Shown here in pieces: positions 45,275 to 53,910 of a stretch of 64,000 bases of DNA; the first letter of the stretch is position 1; each line of letters starts with the position of its first letter. The DNA is from Variovorax atrisoli 110B (GTDB lineage Bacteria; Pseudomonadota; Gammaproteobacteria; Burkholderiales; Burkholderiaceae_C): contig NZ_KB907452.1 of assembly GCF_000382045.1 (NCBI RefSeq), forward strand, positions 436,295 to 500,294, in the 5' to 3' direction. The notes under the pieces were generated by a model. The model searched no databases, was not told where the DNA came from, and saw nothing but the letters and a program-made list of their open reading frames with translations. The position numbers were made by a program, and so were the translations under genes.

Positions 45275-46486
45275 ATGACTCCCCTGCTGCTCATTGCCCC
45301 CCTCCCCCCGGCCGATGCCGCGGGCGAGTACGACTGGGCCCAGGCAGGCGACGACGGCATTGCGTTGCGCGACCAGGGCCGTGCGTTGCTGGCCCTGCTG
45401 CCTTCGAGCACGGAGGTCATGCTGGGCATTCCGTCCGCGGCTCTCTCCTGGCACCGCGTCACGCTGCCCAAGGGCAGCATGGGCAGCGCCTCTAAGCTGC
45501 GCGCCGTGCTCGACGGCCTGCTAGAAGAGCACCTGCTCGACGAACCCGAAGCCCTGCACTTCGCGCTCGAGCCCGATGCCAAGGCTGGCGCGCCGGTATG
45601 GGTCGCGGCCTGCAACCGCATCTGGCTGCGCAGCGTCGTGCACGGGCTCGAGGCGGCCGGCCGGCGCGTGGTGCGCATCGTTCCCGAATTCACGCCCCAG
45701 CCGATCGACGGCCCGCCGCTGCTGCTGGTCACCGGCGAGCCCGAGGCTGCGCGGCTCACGGTGTGCGACGCCGACGGCGTGGTCTCGCTGCCGCTGGCCG
45801 GCGCGGGGCAGGCGCTGTCGGACGGCCTGCCGCTGGACACCGCGGTCATCACCACCGAACCCGCCGTCGCCGAGGCCGCCGAGCACCTGCTGCAGCGCCC
45901 CGTGCCGATCGTGAAGTCGCCGCAGCGCTGGCTGCAGGCCACCCGCACGCCCTGGGAACTCGCGCAGTTCGACCTCGCCGTCACCGGCCGCGCGCGCGCC
46001 GGCAAGAAGTTCGCCTCGGTGGTGCAGACGCTGCGCTATGCGCCCGAGTGGCGCGCCGCGCGCTGGGGCGTGGTCGCCCTGCTGCTGACCCAGCTCATCG
46101 GCCTGAACGCCTGGGCATGGAAGGAGCGCAACGCCCTCGAATCGAAGCGCCAGGCCGCCAAGGCGATGCTGACCCAGACCTTTCCCTCGGTGAAGATCGT
46201 GGTCGATGCGCCGGTGCAGATGCAGCGCGAGGTCGCATCGCTGCAGCAGGCCGTGGGCGACGTGTCCAACAGCGACTTCGAACCCATGGTCGGCGCGCTC
46301 GCGGCCCTGCTGCCGCCCGGCAAGGTGCCGAGCGCCGTCGACTACAGCGCCGGCCAGCTGCGGCTGCGCGGCCTGGGACTGCAGCCTTCGGAGGTCTCGC
46401 AGATCACCGGCGCCATGGCGCCGCGCGGCTACAACGTGCGCACCGAGGGCGACCTCCTGCTGGTGCAGGCCGAGGCCAACCGATGA
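45275..46486 (+). CDS. gspL: type II secretion protein GspL
   Basis: A 403-residue inner-membrane protein with an actin-like cytoplasmic domain at the N-terminus, one membrane span near residues 255-277 (WRAARWGVVALLLTQLIGLNAW), and a periplasmic ferredoxin-like end. It anchors the GspE ATPase to the membrane. A 126-base gap separates it from gspK, in contrast to the overlaps elsewhere in the operon, so it may have its own promoter. Confidence 0.92.
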   Translation: MTPLLLIAPLPPADAAGEYDWAQAGDDGIALRDQGRALLALLPSSTEVMLGIPSAALSWHRVTLPKGSMGSASKLRAVLDGLLEEHLLDEPEALHFALEPDAKAGAPVWVAACNRIWLRSVVHGLEAAGRRVVRIVPEFTPQPIDGPPLLLVTGEPEAARLTVCDADGVVSLPLAGAGQALSDGLPLDTAVITTEPAVAEAAEHLLQRPVPIVKSPQRWLQATRTPWELAQFDLAVTGRARAGKKFASVVQTLRYAPEWRAARWGVVALLLTQLIGLNAWAWKERNALESKRQAAKAMLTQTFPSVKIVVDAPVQMQREVASLQQAVGDVSNSDFEPMVGALAALLPPGKVPSAVDYSAGQLRLRGLGLQPSEVSQITGAMAPRGYNVRTEGDLLLVQAEANR

Positions 46487-47031
46487 ATTTCAGCGAACAG
46501 CTCAAGGCCCGCTGGGCCACCCTGGAAGTGCGCGAGCGCCGCATGGTCCAAGCCACGGCCGCACTCGTGGCGCTGGCCCTGCTCTGGTGGATCGCGCTCG
46601 CTCCCGCACTGCGCACCCTGTCGGCCGCACCGGCCGAACACGCGCAGCTCGATGCGCAGCTGCAGCAGATGGCCACGCTGCAGGCCCGCGCGAAGGCTCT
46701 GCAGTCGCAGCCGCGGCTCAACCGCGACGACGCGATGCGCGCGCTCGAAACCTCGGTGCGCGAAGGCCTCGGCACGAGCAACGCGCAGCTCATGGCATCC
46801 GGCGGCGACGGTGCGGCCAGCGTCTCGCTGCGTGCCGCGCCCGCGTCCACCGTCGCCCAATGGCTCGGGCAGGCCCGTGGCAATGCGCATGCGGTGCCGC
46901 GCGAAGTCCACCTGACGCGTGCGCCGGCCTCGGCCCCGCCGCCCTCCTCCTCCGGCGCCAAGGACGCGCCGAAGACGCCGCAGGTCCGCTGGGACGGCAC
47001 CATCGTCATGGCGCTGCCCGCGGCGCGATGA
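46483..47031 (+). CDS. gspM: type II secretion protein GspM
   Basis: A 182-residue bitopic membrane protein. A membrane span at about residues 25-43 (TAALVALALLWWIALAPAL) follows a short cytoplasmic RWATLEVRERRMVQ segment. The periplasmic part carries a coiled-coil-like region (EHAQLDAQLQQMATLQARA). It overlaps gspL by 4 bases and pairs with GspL. Confidence 0.92.
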   Translation: MNFSEQLKARWATLEVRERRMVQATAALVALALLWWIALAPALRTLSAAPAEHAQLDAQLQQMATLQARAKALQSQPRLNRDDAMRALETSVREGLGTSNAQLMASGGDGAASVSLRAAPASTVAQWLGQARGNAHAVPREVHLTRAPASAPPPSSSGAKDAPKTPQVRWDGTIVMALPAAR

Positions 47032-47047
47032 GGAACAGCAGACCCGC

Positions 47048-47848
47048 ATGCTGAGCCGCCCTCCGATCCCCGAATCGCGACCACGCCTCGGCTGGCGCTG
47101 GGCCCTGCTCGGCGCGGTCGTCGGCGTGCTGCTGGCCGTGGTGCTCTTTGCGCCCGCGCGCTGGCTGTCGGGCGCGCTGTCGAGCTGGAGCCAGGGCCGC
47201 CTCGTGCTGACCAACCCGCGCGGCACCGTGTGGAACGGCACTGCCGCGGTCGTGCTCGCGAGCGGCGCAGGCGGCATGCAGGCGGTGTCGCTGCCGGGCC
47301 TGCTGCATTGGCGCATGCGCCCGAGCTGGAGTGGCATCTCCGCCAGCCTCGACCTGCCGTGCTGCGCCACGCAGCCGCTCGAACTCAAGGCCAGCCCGCG
47401 CGCCGGCGGCATGCTGGTCGAATGGCAGGACAGCCGCTCGCGCTGGCCCGCCACCCTGCTCATGGGCCTGGGCGCGCCGTGGAACACGCTCAAGCTCGAA
47501 GGCGCACTCGACCTGAACACCAAGGCCTTCGCGATGCAGTGGGACGGCCCCGCGCTGCGCATCGCCGGACAGGCGACGCTCGACGCGACCGACGTTTCAT
47601 CCAGCCTCTCGACGCTGCGGCCTATGGGCAGCTACCGGCTCACGCTCGAAGGCGGCAGCCGCCCCACGCTGCTTTTGAGCACGCGCGAGGGCAGCCTCGA
47701 ACTCAACGGCAGCGGCAGCTGGACCGGCACCTCCTTCCGCTTCAACGGCGAAGCCAGCGCTGCACCCGGCCGCGAAGACGCACTTTCCAATTTGTTGAAC
47801 ATCATCGGACGGCGCGACAACGCGCGTTCGATCATCACCCTGGGTTGA
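47048..47848 (+). CDS. gspN: type II secretion protein GspN
   Basis: A 266-residue protein with one N-terminal membrane span (LGWRWALLGAVVGVLLAVVLF) and a periplasmic GspN domain (SGALSSWSQGRLVLTNPRGTVWNGTA, WRMRPSW). Its role is accessory and absent in some systems. Start ATG 47048; a nearby ATG at 47028 opens a different frame that soon stops. It lies between gspM and gspD, the order seen in Xanthomonas-like and Burkholderia-like loci. Confidence 0.9.
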   Translation: MLSRPPIPESRPRLGWRWALLGAVVGVLLAVVLFAPARWLSGALSSWSQGRLVLTNPRGTVWNGTAAVVLASGAGGMQAVSLPGLLHWRMRPSWSGISASLDLPCCATQPLELKASPRAGGMLVEWQDSRSRWPATLLMGLGAPWNTLKLEGALDLNTKAFAMQWDGPALRIAGQATLDATDVSSSLSTLRPMGSYRLTLEGGSRPTLLLSTREGSLELNGSGSWTGTSFRFNGEASAAPGREDALSNLLNIIGRRDNARSIITLG

Positions 47849-47853
47849 TCCTC

Positions 47854-50184
47854 ATGATGAAGCCACTGTTTTCGACCGGCACCGTCGCGCTCGCCGTGCG
47901 CGTGCTGATCGCCGCCACGTTCCTGCAGGGCGCGCCCGCCGCGTTCGCGCAGACCGGCGACGCGCCGCGCCGCGGCGAGCCGATCACGCTGAACTTCTCC
48001 AATGCCGACATCGAGGCGGTGGCCCGCACCATGGCGGTGGTCACCGGCCGCGACGTGGTGGTCGACCCGCGCGTGAAGGGCACGATGAACCTCGTCACCG
48101 ACCGCGCGATCCAGCCGTCGGCCGCGTTCAACCAGTTCGCCTCGGCGCTGCGCCTGCAGGGCTTCGCGGTGGTGGAGGCCGACGGCCTCTACAAGGTGGT
48201 GCCCGAGGCCGACGCCAAGCTGCAGAGCAGCACCGTCAACACCTCCATCAGCGCCACGGCTTCCAGCGGCAGCAACCAGATCGTCACGCAGATCTTCCGC
48301 CTCAACTACGAGTCGCCGAACAACCTGCTGCCGGTGCTGCGCCCGCTGATCCCGCCGAACAACACCATCAACGTGAACCCGGGCAACAACTCGCTCGTGA
48401 TCACCGACTACGCGGACAACATGCGACGGCTCGCGCGCATCATCGCGTCGCTCGACGTGCCGAACGCCTCGGACATCGAGATCATCCAGCTCAGGCACTC
48501 GGTGGCGACCGACATGGTGCCGCTGGTGCAGCGGCTGGTTGACGGTGGCGGCTCGGGCGCTCCGGGTGCGGCGGCTGCCCCTGGCGCTGCCGATGCGTCG
48601 TTCCGGACCACGCTCCTGGCCGATCCGCGCAGCAACTCGCTGATCATCCGCGCGGCCAACCCCGCGCGCGTGGCGCTGATCCGCACCCTGGTCGACAAGC
48701 TCGACCGCCCTGCCGCCGAGAGCAGCAACGGCGCGGCCGGCAACATCTACGTGGTCTACCTGAAGAACGCCGACGCGGTGCGCCTCGCGGCCACGCTGCG
48801 CGCCGCCATGGCCGCCAACCAGCTGAACACGACGCCGGGCACGCCAAGCGCCGCGGCCGGGTCCGTGCCGCAGCAGAGCGCGCCGCAGGCGATGCAGGTG
48901 AACCTGAACAACAGCGGCCAGTCGGGCGTTTCGGCGGCCGCCACCGCGCCGCTGAACAACGCAAACCAGCCTTCCACCGGCGGCCAGATCCAGGCCGACC
49001 CGTCGACCAACTCGCTGATCATCACGGCGCCCGAACCGCAGTACCGGCAGATCCGGGCGGTCATCGACAGGCTCGACGGCCGGCGCGCGCAGGTCATGAT
49101 CGAGGCGCTGATCGTCGAGGTGAATGACACCGCGGCCGCGAAGTTCGGCGTGCAGTGGCAAAGCGCGCTGGGCAGCAACGCGGTGCTCGGCACCAACTCC
49201 TCGGTGGCCGGCGCCAACCTGCTGACGCTGACCCAGGCGCTGGCCACGCGCAATGCCGCCGGCGTGGCGGGAGCGATCACGCCGGGCGCGAACCTCGGCA
49301 TCGCCGGCAAGATCGGCGGCCAGTACATCCTGGGCGCGATCGCCAGCTTCTTCGACAGCGACAAGGACGCCAACGTGCTGTCCAAGCCGAACCTGCTGAC
49401 GCTGGACAACGAGGAAGCCAAGATCGTCATCGGCCAGAACGTGCCCTTCGTGACGGGCCAGTACGCCAGCACCTCGGGCTCGGTCGGCGTCAATCCGTTC
49501 ACGACCGTCGAGCGCAAGGACGTCGGCCTCACGCTGCGCGTGCGCCCGACCATCAACGAGAACGGCACGGTGAAGCTGACGATCTTCCAGGAGACCTCCA
49601 CGGTCGACCAGAACACGGTCAACAACCAGAACGGCCCGACCACGAGCAAGCGCTCGATCGAATCGAGCGTGCTGGTGGAAGACGGCGGGCTCGTGATGCT
49701 CGGCGGCCTGCTGTCCGACTCCTACAACAACACGGTCGAGAAGGTGCCGCTGGCGGGTGACATCCCCGTGCTCGGAAACCTGTTCAAGAGCCAGGCCCGC
49801 ACGCGCGACAAGGTCAACCTCATGATGTTCCTGCGTCCGGCGGTGATGCGCGACGCCAATGCCACGGAGGCCTTCGCGTACGACCGCTACGACGAGATCC
49901 GCGGCCTGCAGATTCGCACGCAACCCGACACCTCCAACGTGATGCTGCGCGGCGTGAGCGGCTCGAACGTCCTGCCCGAGCTGGTGCCGCCGTCGCGCCC
50001 TGCGGCGCCCATCTCTGCGGCCCCTTCCGCACCGAGCACCGCGCGCAGCGGCACGAGCTTCGAAGGCACCCAGCTGATCCCGCCGCCGCAGCCCGCCGCG
50101 GACAGCCGCAGGCTGGCGCCCAGCCCCCTGCGCGGCGCCCTGCCCCCCACCGCCGACCCGGTGAGCTCGCGCGAACTGCCCTGA
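47854..50184 (+). CDS. gspD: type II secretion outer-membrane secretin GspD
   Basis: A 776-residue secretin. A signal peptide (VLIAATFLQGAPAAFA region) is followed by N0-N3 domains (LNFSNADIEAVARTMAVVTG; DPRVKGTMNLVTD; EIIQLRHSVATDMVPL; NIYVVYLKNADAVRLAATLR). The C-terminal secretin domain has VLSKPNLLTLDNEEAKIVIG and GGLLSDSYNNTVEKVPLAGD. A Gly/Ala-rich insert (GGGSGAPGAAAAPGAAD) occurs between N-domains. A Pro-rich tail ends the chain; no pilotin is seen in the window. Confidence 0.95.
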   Translation: MMKPLFSTGTVALAVRVLIAATFLQGAPAAFAQTGDAPRRGEPITLNFSNADIEAVARTMAVVTGRDVVVDPRVKGTMNLVTDRAIQPSAAFNQFASALRLQGFAVVEADGLYKVVPEADAKLQSSTVNTSISATASSGSNQIVTQIFRLNYESPNNLLPVLRPLIPPNNTINVNPGNNSLVITDYADNMRRLARIIASLDVPNASDIEIIQLRHSVATDMVPLVQRLVDGGGSGAPGAAAAPGAADASFRTTLLADPRSNSLIIRAANPARVALIRTLVDKLDRPAAESSNGAAGNIYVVYLKNADAVRLAATLRAAMAANQLNTTPGTPSAAAGSVPQQSAPQAMQVNLNNSGQSGVSAAATAPLNNANQPSTGGQIQADPSTNSLIITAPEPQYRQIRAVIDRLDGRRAQVMIEALIVEVNDTAAAKFGVQWQSALGSNAVLGTNSSVAGANLLTLTQALATRNAAGVAGAITPGANLGIAGKIGGQYILGAIASFFDSDKDANVLSKPNLLTLDNEEAKIVIGQNVPFVTGQYASTSGSVGVNPFTTVERKDVGLTLRVRPTINENGTVKLTIFQETSTVDQNTVNNQNGPTTSKRSIESSVLVEDGGLVMLGGLLSDSYNNTVEKVPLAGDIPVLGNLFKSQARTRDKVNLMMFLRPAVMRDANATEAFAYDRYDEIRGLQIRTQPDTSNVMLRGVSGSNVLPELVPPSRPAAPISAAPSAPSTARSGTSFEGTQLIPPPQPAADSRRLAPSPLRGALPPTADPVSSRELP

Positions 50185-50194
50185 TACCGCCCCG

Positions 50195-51592
50195 ATGTCC
50201 AACCGCTACCCCCTGCCCTACGCCTTCGCACGCAGCCAGCAATTGCTGCTGGAGGAGACCGACGACGGCCGGTACACCCTCTGGATGTCGAGCCATCCGG
50301 CGCGCAGCGCAGTCGGCGAGGTGTCGCGCAAGTACGGCGTTCAGGCCTTCGAGGTGCTCGCCGACGGCCCGCTGGCGCAGCGCATCAGCGCGGCCTACGC
50401 GCAGGGCGAGTCGAGCGCCGCGGCGGTGGTGAGCGAGGTGCAGAGCGACGCCGACCTCTCCCGCATGATGCAGGAGCTGCCGGCGGTCGAAGACCTGCTG
50501 GAGAGCGCGGGCGACGCGCCCATCATCCGCATGCTGAACGCGCTGCTCACGCAGGCCGCGCGCGACGGCGCGAGCGACATCCACATCGAACCCTACGAAC
50601 GCACCTCGTCCGTGCGCTTCCGCATCGACGGCACGCTGCGCGAGGTGGTGCAGCCCAACCGGGCACTGCACGCGGCGCTGATCTCGCGCCTGAAGATCAT
50701 GGCCGACCTCGACATCTCCGAGAAGCGGCTGCCGCAGGACGGGCGCATCTCGCTGCGCATCGGCACGCGCGCGGTCGACGTGCGGGTGTCGACGCTGCCC
50801 AGCGCGCACGGCGAACGCGCAGTGCTTCGCCTGCTGGACAAGAGCGAATCGAAGCTCACGCTCGAATCGGTGGGCATGCAGGGCGACACGCTCGAGCGCT
50901 TCGAGAAGCTGATCGCGCAGCCGCACGGCATCATCCTCGTGACCGGACCCACGGGCTCGGGCAAGACCACCACGCTGTACGCCGCGCTGGCCCGGCTCGA
51001 CGCCACCCGCAGCAACATCATGACGGTGGAAGACCCCATCGAGTACGAGCTGCCGGGCGTGGGCCAGACACAGATCAACGCCAAGATCGAACTCACCTTC
51101 GCCAAGGCCCTGCGCGCCATCCTGCGACAGGACCCGGACGTGATCATGATCGGCGAGATCCGCGACTTCGAGACCGCGCAGATCGCCATCCAGGCCTCGC
51201 TGACCGGCCACCTGGTGCTGGCCACGCTGCACACCAACGATTCCGTCAGCGCCGTCACGCGTCTCACCGACATGGGCGTGGAGCCCTTCCTGCTGAGTTC
51301 GTCGCTTCTGGGCGTGCTCGCGCAGCGGCTCGTGCGCAAGGTCTGCACGGTCTGCGCCGGCGCGGGCTGCGAAGCCTGCGGCCAGACCGGCTACCAGGGC
51401 CGCACCGGCATCTTCGAGCTGCTGGTGGCCGACGACAAGGTGCAGGCGCTCATCCACGGCAAGGCCGCCGAGAGCCAGCTGTTCGAGGCCGGCCAGCGCG
51501 GCGGCCTGCGCTCGATGCGCGAGGACGGCGAACGGCTGGTGCAGGCCGGCATCACGTCGCGCGCCGAGCTGCTGCGCGTCACGCGCGAGTAG
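50195..51592 (+). CDS. gspE: type II secretion ATPase GspE
   Basis: A 465-residue cytoplasmic hexameric ATPase. Walker A GPTGSGKTT (251-259), Asp box, Walker B and His box (LVLATLHTNDSVSAVTRL) are present, with the ASDIHIEPYE N-domain motif. The Cys zinc motif is unusually short: Cys384, Cys387, Cys392 and Cys395, with only four residues between the pairs. It powers pseudopilus assembly by binding GspL and GspF. It is shorter than E. coli GspE (about 493), mostly at the N-terminus and in the zinc loop. Confidence 0.95.
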   Translation: MSNRYPLPYAFARSQQLLLEETDDGRYTLWMSSHPARSAVGEVSRKYGVQAFEVLADGPLAQRISAAYAQGESSAAAVVSEVQSDADLSRMMQELPAVEDLLESAGDAPIIRMLNALLTQAARDGASDIHIEPYERTSSVRFRIDGTLREVVQPNRALHAALISRLKIMADLDISEKRLPQDGRISLRIGTRAVDVRVSTLPSAHGERAVLRLLDKSESKLTLESVGMQGDTLERFEKLIAQPHGIILVTGPTGSGKTTTLYAALARLDATRSNIMTVEDPIEYELPGVGQTQINAKIELTFAKALRAILRQDPDVIMIGEIRDFETAQIAIQASLTGHLVLATLHTNDSVSAVTRLTDMGVEPFLLSSSLLGVLAQRLVRKVCTVCAGAGCEACGQTGYQGRTGIFELLVADDKVQALIHGKAAESQLFEAGQRGGLRSMREDGERLVQAGITSRAELLRVTRE

Positions 51593-51610
51593 CGAGCAAG
51601 AAGAGAAGAG

Positions 51611-52849
51611 ATGCCCGCCTACGCATTCGAAGCCATCGACGCCAGCGGCCAGTCGCGCGAAGGCGTGCTGGAGGCCGACACCGCCCGCAGCGCGCGCAGC
51701 CTGCTGCGGGCGCAGTCGCTCATACCGCTGTCGGTCAAGCCGGTGGGCAGCGAGCATGCCGGTGGTTCCAGCCAGCGCAGCGGTATCGGCCGCTGGCTCG
51801 GCGGCGGCAAGCGCGTGTTCAATTCGACCGGGCTCGCGGTGTGGACGCGGCAGCTCGCGGGTCTCGTCTCCTCGGGCCTGCCGCTGGAACGCGCGCTCAC
51901 TGCGCTGACCGATGAAGCCGAATCGGACCAGCAGCGCAACCTCGTCGCCTCGCTGCGCGCCGAGGTCAATGCAGGCTCCCCCTTCGCCCGTGCGCTGTCG
52001 GCGCATCCGCGCGAGTTCTCCCCCATCTACACGGCCGTGATCGGCGCCGGCGAGCAGAGCGGCAACCTGGGCCTCGTGCTCGACCGCCTCGCCGACGACC
52101 TCGAAGAGCGCCAGGCGCTGCAGCAGAAGCTGATCGGTGCGGCGCTGTACCCGGCCATCGTCACGCTGGTGGCGATCGTGATCGTGATCTTCCTCGTGAG
52201 CTACGTGGTGCCGCAGGTGGCGCAGGTGTTCGCGGGCACGAAGCGCTCGCTGCCTTTCCTCACCACGGTGATGCTGTCGCTGAGCGCCGGCGTTCGCAAC
52301 TACGGCTGGTGGATGCTGGCCGGCGTGGTGCTCGTGACCATCGGCGCACGGCTCGCGCTGGCGCAGGAGGCGCTGCGCCTGAAGTTCGATGCGGCCTGGC
52401 TCAGGCTGCCGCTGGTGGGCAAGCTCTCGCGCGGCTACAACGCGGCGCGCTTCGCGAGCACGCTCGCCATGCTGGCCACCGCCGGCGTGCCGATCCTGCG
52501 CGCGCTGCAGGCCGCCTCCGAAACGCTGGGCAACCGTGCGATGCGCGCCGATGCGCTCGACGCGCTGGTGCTGGTGCGCGAAGGCGCGCCGCTGGCATCG
52601 GCGCTGGCGCAGAAGAAGCGCTTTCCGGGCCTGGTGTCGATGTTCGCCCGCCTCGGCGAGCAGACCGGCACCCTGCCGCTGATGCTGCAGCGCGCCGCCA
52701 ACCAGCTCGGCGCCGAAGTGCAGCGCCGCGCGATGCACCTGGCCACCATCCTGGAGCCGCTGCTGATCGTGGCGATGGGCGGCGTGGTGATGCTGATCGT
52801 GCTCGCGGTGATGCTGCCCATCATCCAGCTCAACCAGTTCGTGAAATGA
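51611..52849 (+). CDS. gspF: type II secretion inner-membrane protein GspF
   Basis: A 412-residue polytopic platform protein. It has two cytoplasmic GspF domains (PAYAFEAIDASGQSREGVLEAD; ARFASTLAMLATAGVPILRALQ) and three membrane spans (YPAIVTLVAIVIVIFLVSYVV, WWMLAGVVLVTIGARL and MGGVVMLIVLAVMLPIIQLN). GAGEQSGNLGLVLDRLADDLE is a family signature. It is the last gene of the operon, with AGAGAAGAG upstream of ATG. Confidence 0.95.
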   Translation: MPAYAFEAIDASGQSREGVLEADTARSARSLLRAQSLIPLSVKPVGSEHAGGSSQRSGIGRWLGGGKRVFNSTGLAVWTRQLAGLVSSGLPLERALTALTDEAESDQQRNLVASLRAEVNAGSPFARALSAHPREFSPIYTAVIGAGEQSGNLGLVLDRLADDLEERQALQQKLIGAALYPAIVTLVAIVIVIFLVSYVVPQVAQVFAGTKRSLPFLTTVMLSLSAGVRNYGWWMLAGVVLVTIGARLALAQEALRLKFDAAWLRLPLVGKLSRGYNAARFASTLAMLATAGVPILRALQAASETLGNRAMRADALDALVLVREGAPLASALAQKKRFPGLVSMFARLGEQTGTLPLMLQRAANQLGAEVQRRAMHLATILEPLLIVAMGGVVMLIVLAVMLPIIQLNQFVK

Positions 52850-52854
52850 GGCAG

Positions 52855-52914
52855 ACCCCCAGGCTTGCCCACTTCGTGCGGCCTCCAACCCGCTTGCAGG
52901 GGGCTGCCGCGCTC
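52855..52914 (-). repeat. dispersed intergenic repeat, copy 4 (inverted, diverged)
   Basis: Just after gspF the plus strand reads ACCCCCAGGCTT, CCCACTTCGTGC, CCAACCCGCTTGCAGGGGGC. This is the reverse complement of the repeat seen at 740 and 7769 (tail, GAAGTGCG core and TTGCAAGGGGG hairpin), with several substitutions. It lies at the end of the gsp operon. Confidence 0.65.
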
Positions 52915-52955
52915 GGCGCACCTGCTCGAAGAAGACACAGCCGCAAGGAAGCGCC

Positions 52956-53855
52956 ATGCCGATAACGCTGGAAGACAAGCTCGTGGTCGCGATCTCCTCG
53001 CGCGCCCTGTTCAACCTCGAGGAAGAGAACAAGGTCTTCGAGGCGGGCGACAACGAGGGCTACATGAAGCTGCAGCTCGACCGCATCGACGTGCCGGCCG
53101 CGCCCGGCATCGCCTACTCGCTGATCCGCAAGCTGCTGCGCTTCAACGACGACGGCGTGCAGCGCGTGGAGGTGGTGATCCTCTCGCGCAACGACCCGGT
53201 CTCGGGCATGCGCATCTTCAGGTCGAGCGCCGCGGCAGACATCAAGCTGCAGCGCGGCGTGTTCACCCAGGGCCGACCGCCCTTCGGCTACCTGCGCCCG
53301 CTGCGCGCACACCTGTTCCTCTCGGTCAACGCGCAGGACGTGCGCGAGGCGCTCAACGCCGGCTTTCCGGCGGCGCGCGTGCTGGTCGAGTCGGTGAAGG
53401 CCAGCGACGCATGGCCGAACGAAGTGCGCATCGCCTTCGACGGCGACGCCGTGCTGTTCTCCGACGAGGCCGAGCGCGTGTTCCAGGCCCAGGGCCTCGA
53501 CGCCTTCCAGGCCCACGAACTCAGCAAGGCCGACCTCCCCCTGCCCGAAGGCCCGTTCAAACCGCTGCTGGCCGCCCTGCACCGCCTGCAGATGGCCGGC
53601 AACGCGCAGATGCGCATCCGCACCGCGCTGGTCACCGCGCGCAGCGCCCCGGCGCACGAGCGCGCGATCCGCACGCTGATGAAGTGGAACATCCGCGTCG
53701 ACGAGGCCATGTTCCTCGGCGGCCTGCCCAAGGGCGAGTTCCTGCGCGAGTTCGAGCCCGACTTCTTCTTCGACGACCAGACGGGGCACGTGGATGCAGC
53801 CTCGCGGCACGTGCCGGCGGGGCATGTGAGCAGCGGGATCAGCAACGAGTCCTGA
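52956..53855 (+). CDS. cytosolic 5'-nucleotidase-like protein
   Basis: A 299-residue protein of the eukaryote-like 5'-nucleotidase (cN-I) family. It begins DKLVVAISSRALFNLEEENKVFE, has SRNDPVSGMRIFRSS and ends with NIRVDEAMFLGGLPKGEFL and FFFDDQTGHVD, a HAD-type Asp pair. It should remove phosphate from purine or pyrimidine nucleoside monophosphates. ATG 52956 is preceded by AAGGA. It is separated from gspF by the repeat copy and is followed by an amidohydrolase gene, which could form a nucleobase salvage pair. Confidence 0.85.
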   Translation: MPITLEDKLVVAISSRALFNLEEENKVFEAGDNEGYMKLQLDRIDVPAAPGIAYSLIRKLLRFNDDGVQRVEVVILSRNDPVSGMRIFRSSAAADIKLQRGVFTQGRPPFGYLRPLRAHLFLSVNAQDVREALNAGFPAARVLVESVKASDAWPNEVRIAFDGDAVLFSDEAERVFQAQGLDAFQAHELSKADLPLPEGPFKPLLAALHRLQMAGNAQMRIRTALVTARSAPAHERAIRTLMKWNIRVDEAMFLGGLPKGEFLREFEPDFFFDDQTGHVDAASRHVPAGHVSSGISNES

Positions 53856-53910
53856 ACGGCGGCATCGCCTTGCGCTTGCCCGCGACCCGGGCCGCGGCAA
53901 GAATGCCGCC

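Noticed and set aside
49820..53053. 1077-codon minus-strand open frame opposite gspD, gspE and gspF
   Set aside because: Shadow frame; the plus-strand genes have clear family motifs throughout.
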